Of a stretch of 9,909 nucleotides of DNA, positions 6,068-9,909 are shown one piece after another (within the stretch, counting starts at the first letter, position 1; every line of letters starts with the position of its first letter). The notes beneath the pieces are model-generated. The model searched no databases, was not told the origin of the DNA, and was given only the letters and a program-made list of their open reading frames with translations. This DNA is from Betaproteobacteria bacterium (lineage in GTDB: Bacteria; Pseudomonadota; Gammaproteobacteria; Burkholderiales; Burkholderiaceae_C). Location of the stretch: positions 1-9,909 of the forward strand of contig JANXLW010000101.1 in assembly GCA_025354965.1 (NCBI GenBank). Reading direction: 5' to 3'. The translations under genes were made by a program, and so were the position numbers.

Positions 6068-7798
6068 ATGGACCTGACTTCAAGCTACCAGCGGCAGCCG
6101 GATAAGTCCGACATACGGGCACACCATCGATTCTGGCCGAAGCGGCTACCTCATGCGATCAAGCTACCAAGGACCTCCTTGTGGGACAACCTGGAGACCA
6201 GTGCCCGGCGTTACCCAGACAGCGCAGCCATGGTGTTTTTTGATCGCATTTTCAGTTACGCCGACGTGCTGGAACAAGCCGGGCGGCTGGCCGCCTGTTT
6301 GCACGGATTAGGAGTCAAAAAAGGTGACAGAGTCGTGCTTGCCATGCAAAACTGTCCGCAACTGGTAATCGCGCATTTTGCGATTTTGCGGGCGAACGCA
6401 GTTGTGGTGCCGGTCAATCCGATGAACCGCAGGGAAGAACTGAAACACTATATTGTTGACCCGGACGCCAAAGTTGCCATCACCACATCCGATCTGGCGG
6501 CAGAACTGGCGTGCGCCAGCGATGCGCTGCCGGCCCCGCAGCGCCTGGCGCATTTGCTGGTCACTCACTTCACCGATGCGTTTGATGACAAGGTGAGCGG
6601 CGAGGACGCGCCTCCTGCCGCCTGGTCAGACTGGCTGTCGACGCGGCACGCGCTGCCTGGTTTGCTGGATGGCCAAGTGCACAGTTGGGAGGACGCTTTG
6701 CGCGTCACTTCAGCAGCACCAGAGCTGACTGTGGGCCCAAGCGACCTTGCCATCCTGCCCTATACCAGTGGCACCACTGGCCTGCCGAAAGGGTGTATGC
6801 ATACCCATGCCAGCATCATGCATAACGCAGTGGCTAGTGGTCTGTGGGGTAACGGCTCGGCTGAAAACGTGGTTCTTACGGTGGTGCCCATGTTTCACAT
6901 TACCGGCATGGTGAGCCTGATGCACACCAGCATTCGTGGGGGCGCTACGCTTATTCTGATGCCGCGCTGGGACCGCGAGTTGGCGGGTCGCCTGATATCG
7001 CGATGGCAGGTGACGCACTGGACCAATATTCCGACCATGGTGATCGATTTGCTGGGCAGCCCCAATTTTGATCGCTTCAACCTTTCCAGCCTGGTCTACA
7101 TTGGCGGTGGCGGCGCTGCAATGCCACAGGCTGTGGCGCAGCGCCTGTATGAACAGTATGGACTCAGCTATGTGGAGGGCTACGGTCTAACCGAAACTGC
7201 AGCTCCGTCGCACAGCAATCCTCTGGACGCGCCCAAACAACAGTGCCTGGGCATTCCGTTCATGAGCACCGACGCGCGGGTGATTGACCCCGACACTTTG
7301 CTGGAGGTGCCGACCGGCGAACAGGGTGAAATCATCATTCACGGTCCGGAAGTTTTTCAGGGCTATTGGAAGCAGCCACAGGCGACAGACATGGCCTTTA
7401 TCCAGTTCGATGGCACGCGGTTTTTTCGGTCCGGCGACTTGGGGTATGTTGATCCGGACGGCTATTTTTTCCTGACTGACCGACTTAAGCGCATGATCAA
7501 TGCGTCCGGTTTCAAGGTTTGGCCAGCGGAAGTAGAAGCGCTGATGTTTCGGCATCCGGCAGTGCAGGAGGCCTGCGTTATTTCGACCAAAGACAGCTAT
7601 CGGGGCGAATCGGTCAAGGCAGTGCTGGTACTGCGGCCGTCACACCGGGGAACAGTGAGTGAACAGGACATCATCGATTGGTGCCGTGACAACATGGCCG
7701 TTTATAAAGTGCCGAGAGTGGTGCAGTTTGTGGATGTGCTGCCCAAGAGTGGCGCTGGCAAAGTGATGTGGCGACAATTGCAGGAACTGGAAAAATGA
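6068..7798 (+). CDS. AMP-forming acyl-CoA ligase (fatty or organic acid CoA synthetase)
   Basis: This 576-residue cytoplasmic enzyme belongs to the ANL family and should activate a carboxylic acid with ATP to an acyl-AMP and then to the CoA thioester. Motifs are intact: the phosphate-binding loop YTSGTTGLPKG (232-242), VVPMFHITG (272-280), GYGLTE (371-376), SGDLGY with Asp457 (455-460), the hinge block RLKRMINASGFKVWPAEVE (472-490), and the C-terminal catalytic Lys565 in KSGAGKVMWRQL. In most family members the end reads SGK-hydrophobic-hydrophobic-Arg; here Met-Trp precede the Arg, a mild variant. A segment at about 140-222 before the A3 motif carries a Trp-containing insert, as in long-chain acyl-CoA synthetases. 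The ATG at 6068 is preceded by the weak purine run GAAAG 9 bases upstream. It is the first gene of a tight rightward operon; the next gene starts 9 bases after its stop. Chain length or aromatic specificity cannot be read with confidence. Confidence 0.93.
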   Translation: MDLTSSYQRQPDKSDIRAHHRFWPKRLPHAIKLPRTSLWDNLETSARRYPDSAAMVFFDRIFSYADVLEQAGRLAACLHGLGVKKGDRVVLAMQNCPQLVIAHFAILRANAVVVPVNPMNRREELKHYIVDPDAKVAITTSDLAAELACASDALPAPQRLAHLLVTHFTDAFDDKVSGEDAPPAAWSDWLSTRHALPGLLDGQVHSWEDALRVTSAAPELTVGPSDLAILPYTSGTTGLPKGCMHTHASIMHNAVASGLWGNGSAENVVLTVVPMFHITGMVSLMHTSIRGGATLILMPRWDRELAGRLISRWQVTHWTNIPTMVIDLLGSPNFDRFNLSSLVYIGGGGAAMPQAVAQRLYEQYGLSYVEGYGLTETAAPSHSNPLDAPKQQCLGIPFMSTDARVIDPDTLLEVPTGEQGEIIIHGPEVFQGYWKQPQATDMAFIQFDGTRFFRSGDLGYVDPDGYFFLTDRLKRMINASGFKVWPAEVEALMFRHPAVQEACVISTKDSYRGESVKAVLVLRPSHRGTVSEQDIIDWCRDNMAVYKVPRVVQFVDVLPKSGAGKVMWRQLQELEK

Positions 7799-7807
7799 GC
7801 GCACATC

Positions 7808-8845
7808 ATGTTTCAAACATCCATCGCTGGTAGCTTGCCCAAGCCTGCCTGGCTTGCCGAGACGCAAAAACTATGGCCGCAATGGAAGGCGCAGGGCGCC
7901 GAGTTGTTACAAGCCAAGGCTGATGCGACGCTGTTGTGGATCAAGGCGCAGGAGGACGCCGGGCTGGATATCGTCGGTGATGGCGAGCAGTCGCGTCAAC
8001 ACTTTGTCCATGGTTTTCTGGAGCAAATTGAAGGTATTGATTTCGAGAACAAAATCACCATGGGAATTCGCAATGGCCGCTATGACGCCCAGGTACCCCA
8101 GGTCGTCGCAGCATTGAAACTCAAGGGCCGCGTGCACGCATTTGAGGCGCAACTGGCGCGTGCTCACACCAAAAGGAAACTTAAGTTCACGTTGCCTGGT
8201 CCACTCACCATCGTGGATACCGTGGCAGATCGTTTCTACGGCGACAAGGTCAAGATGGCCTTTGCCTTTGCCGAGCTCCTCAATCAGGAGGCCTTGGCGC
8301 TGCAGGCCGACGGGGTAGACATCATTCAGTTCGATGAACCTGCGTTCAATGTCTACACACAAGTTGCGGCTGATTGGGGAGTGCAAGCGTTGGAACGTGC
8401 AGCACAGGGTTTGATTTGCACCACCGCTGTGCATATCTGCTACGGCTATGGCATCAAGGCGAACCTGGATTGGAAAGAAACCTTGGGACAGGAGTGGCGA
8501 CAGTATGAGACCATATTTCCGGCGCTTGCCAGAAGCACTATTCAGCAGGTCAGCCTGGAGTGCTATCACTCGCATGTGCCGCCAGATTTGATGGCGCTTC
8601 TCGCCGACAAGGATGTGATGGTGGGGGTGATCGACGTGGCCAGCGACGACGTTGAGACGCCTGAGCAGGTAGCCGATACCATTGGAAGAGCATTACAGTT
8701 TGTGCCGAAACATCGCTTGTTTCCCTGCACCAATTGTGGTTTGGCACCGATGACTCGGGAGATCGCCGTCAGGAAGCTGGAGGCACTGACGGCCGGAGCG
8801 GCATTGGCCCGACTGCGCTATGCTGAAACTGGTGTGTTGGCATGA
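7808..8845 (+). CDS. MetE C-terminal-domain protein, MesD-like folate-independent methionine synthase or related methyltransferase
   Basis: This 345-residue protein corresponds to the catalytic C-terminal half of cobalamin-independent methionine synthase MetE and lacks the N-terminal folate-binding half. The zinc site is preserved: His209 and Cys211 (HICYGYG), Glu251 (SLECYHSH) and Cys310 (CTNCGLAP), matching H641, C643, E665 and C726 of E. coli MetE. The Cys211 to Glu251 gap is 40 residues instead of 22, so there is an insertion before the Glu strand. Other blocks are SIAGSLPKPAWL (5-16), DIVGDGEQSRQHF (54-66), FTLPGPLTIVDT (127-138) and IIQFDEPAFNVY (172-183). From memory the overall pattern fits MesD, a folate-independent methionine synthase usually encoded next to mesX; no mesX is present here. 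Relatives in the same superfamily include epoxyalkane:CoM transferase. It starts 9 bases after the ligase gene and its last codons overlap the next start. The family is sure; the actual substrates are not. Confidence 0.85.
   Translation: MFQTSIAGSLPKPAWLAETQKLWPQWKAQGAELLQAKADATLLWIKAQEDAGLDIVGDGEQSRQHFVHGFLEQIEGIDFENKITMGIRNGRYDAQVPQVVAALKLKGRVHAFEAQLARAHTKRKLKFTLPGPLTIVDTVADRFYGDKVKMAFAFAELLNQEALALQADGVDIIQFDEPAFNVYTQVAADWGVQALERAAQGLICTTAVHICYGYGIKANLDWKETLGQEWRQYETIFPALARSTIQQVSLECYHSHVPPDLMALLADKDVMVGVIDVASDDVETPEQVADTIGRALQFVPKHRLFPCTNCGLAPMTREIAVRKLEALTAGAALARLRYAETGVLA
8842..8845 (+). other. ATGA stop/start overlap between the MetE-like gene and the serine hydrolase gene
   Basis: The TGA ending the MetE-like protein (8843-8845) shares bases with the ATG of the hydrolase (8842-8844). 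No strong Shine-Dalgarno sequence precedes the ATG, so the hydrolase is probably translated by ribosomes that finish the upstream gene. This points to a shared function or at least fixed co-expression. Confidence 0.85.
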
Positions 8846-9909
8846 CTCGCAGACCGGTTCGGACAAGTTCCCCCACCTGGGCTTTGCCTGTTGCATTGCC
8901 GGAGACGGTCGGTCTATGTCCGCTGCGCACAAAGCGAGTGACCGAAGTGCTGCAGACCGAGGTTGACCGGCAGCGCTTGCCGGGTGCCGTCGCTGTGATT
9001 GCCCGGCACGGCAAGCTGGCACTGTTTGAAAGTCTCGGCACGCTGGATCCGGCGACCGGCGTTGCGATGCCGCGGGACGCCATATTTCGCATTTACTCCA
9101 TGACCAAACCGATCGTGTCGGTGGCGGCCATGATGCTGGTGGAACAGGGACGGCTACTGTTGTCTGATTCGGTGGCCAAGTATTTGCCTGAGTACGGCAG
9201 TCAGAAGGTCGCTGATCTGGTGGACGGCGAAGTACAGCTAAAGGCCGCGCGTCAGGGTGCGACTGTCCAGGATTTGTTGCGTCACACGGCTGGCCTGACC
9301 TATGAATTCATGGGCAGTGCACCGGTGCAGCGGCAATACGCCCAGACCAGAATTGGATCACGGACGCGCACCAATGCCGAGTTTTCCCATCAACTGGCGG
9401 CCTTACCACTGATGTTTGAGCCCGGCACGGTCTGGGAATACGGTCGCGCCACGGATGTACTGGGGCGCTTGATTGAGGTGGTGAGTGGTCAGACACTGGG
9501 CGCCTACCTCAAGGAACAAATCTTCAACCCTCTGGGCATGACGGACACAGGGTTTTGCGTGCCAGTGCAGCATCACACCCGCATTGCCGAGCCTTTTGCC
9601 CGGGACCCCGACGGTGGGGTGCAGATGCGTGTGATTGATGTGCGCGAAGACACGGCGCTGGAGTCGGGCGGCGGTGGATTGGCATCCACTGCGACCGATT
9701 ACGCGCGGTTTCTTCAATTCATGTTGAACCGGGGGGAACTCGACGGTGTGCGCCTGTTGGGGCCCAGAACGGTCGCTTTCATGACGGCTGACCATCTGGG
9801 TGACATTCCTGTGAACAGCGGTGCATCCCGTGAACTGTTGCCACTTGGACATGGCTTTGGACTGGGCTTCGCGGTACGCAGGAATTTGGGCGTGGCAACT
9901 GTGCCGGGT
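8842..9909 (+). CDS. Serine hydrolase of the class C beta-lactamase/EstB family, C-terminus missing
   Basis: The frame is open for 356 codons from the ATG at 8842 to the right edge, so the end of the protein lies outside. Relatives are about 400-440 residues, suggesting that some 50-80 residues are missing. The fold is that of class C beta-lactamases, family VIII esterases (EstB) and similar hydrolases. The nucleophile motif is SMTK (Ser86, Lys89) in FRIYSMTKPIVSVAAMML. The second motif is Tyr200 in WEYGRATDVLGRLIEVVSG, with YGR in place of the YxN of true beta-lactamases, which favours an esterase or similar role. Other blocks are LPGAVAVIARHG (47-58), TVQDLLRHTAGLTYEF (141-156), IFNPLGMTDTGF (227-238) and ESGGGGLASTATDYARF (274-290). 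No signal peptide is visible at the N-terminus, so it is probably cytoplasmic. Its ATG overlaps the stop of the MetE-like gene as ATGA, and no earlier in-frame start is available because TGA at 8824 precedes it. Confidence 0.9.
   Translation, partial: MTRRPVRTSSPTWALPVALPETVGLCPLRTKRVTEVLQTEVDRQRLPGAVAVIARHGKLALFESLGTLDPATGVAMPRDAIFRIYSMTKPIVSVAAMMLVEQGRLLLSDSVAKYLPEYGSQKVADLVDGEVQLKAARQGATVQDLLRHTAGLTYEFMGSAPVQRQYAQTRIGSRTRTNAEFSHQLAALPLMFEPGTVWEYGRATDVLGRLIEVVSGQTLGAYLKEQIFNPLGMTDTGFCVPVQHHTRIAEPFARDPDGGVQMRVIDVREDTALESGGGGLASTATDYARFLQFMLNRGELDGVRLLGPRTVAFMTADHLGDIPVNSGASRELLPLGHGFGLGFAVRRNLGVATVPG

Noticed and set aside
7907..8575. Open frame of 222 codons on the minus strand opposite the MetE-like gene
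   Set aside because: Antisense to a protein with intact zinc-site motifs; no recognisable motifs or ribosome-binding site of its own.
9403..9852. Open frame of 149 codons on the minus strand near the right edge
   Set aside because: It lies opposite the serine hydrolase, whose SxxK motif and uninterrupted frame are convincing.
8842..9909. Antibiotic-resistance beta-lactamase
   Set aside because: The fold fits, but YGR in place of YxN, no visible signal peptide and the operon context favour an esterase-like hydrolase.

Overview
The window looks like chromosomal DNA from a betaproteobacterium, most likely Burkholderiales and close to Comamonadaceae. This is inferred from moderately high GC, the style of the proteins and the kind of operons present, not from any marker gene. 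Every base from 1 to about 5700 belongs to a leftward (minus-strand) transport and peptide-use operon. Every base from about 6068 to the right edge belongs to a rightward (plus-strand) three-gene operon. A roughly 370-base divergent intergenic region separates them and must hold both promoters. I see no RNA genes, insertion sequences, CRISPR arrays, integrases or other mobile DNA.

Left operon, read right to left: aapJ (periplasmic amino-acid-binding protein), a 10-bp perfect hairpin, aapQ and aapM (two inner-membrane permeases), aapP (ATPase), a P1-family self-processing N-terminal-nucleophile peptidase or amidohydrolase, and the first 110 residues of a TAXI-type solute-binding protein that leaves the window. 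aapJQMP is a complete general L-amino-acid ABC importer of the Aap/Bzt type. The peptidase and the TAXI protein follow on the same strand with gaps of 79 and 21 bases. They may be co-transcribed, so that hydrolysis of small peptides or amides supplies substrates next to an importer.

Right operon: an AMP-forming acyl-CoA ligase, a short MetE-like protein and a class C beta-lactamase-fold serine hydrolase cut off by the right edge. The spacings are 9 bases and an ATGA overlap, so the three genes are probably co-translated. The MetE-like protein resembles the folate-independent methionine synthases called MesD and keeps the zinc ligands. The expected partner MesX is not visible, and the companion genes (acyl-CoA ligase, esterase-like enzyme) are not methionine genes. 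This is the least explained part of the window and the best candidate for something undescribed: either a methyl- or alkyl-transferase with a different substrate, or a methionine synthase embedded in a degradative pathway.
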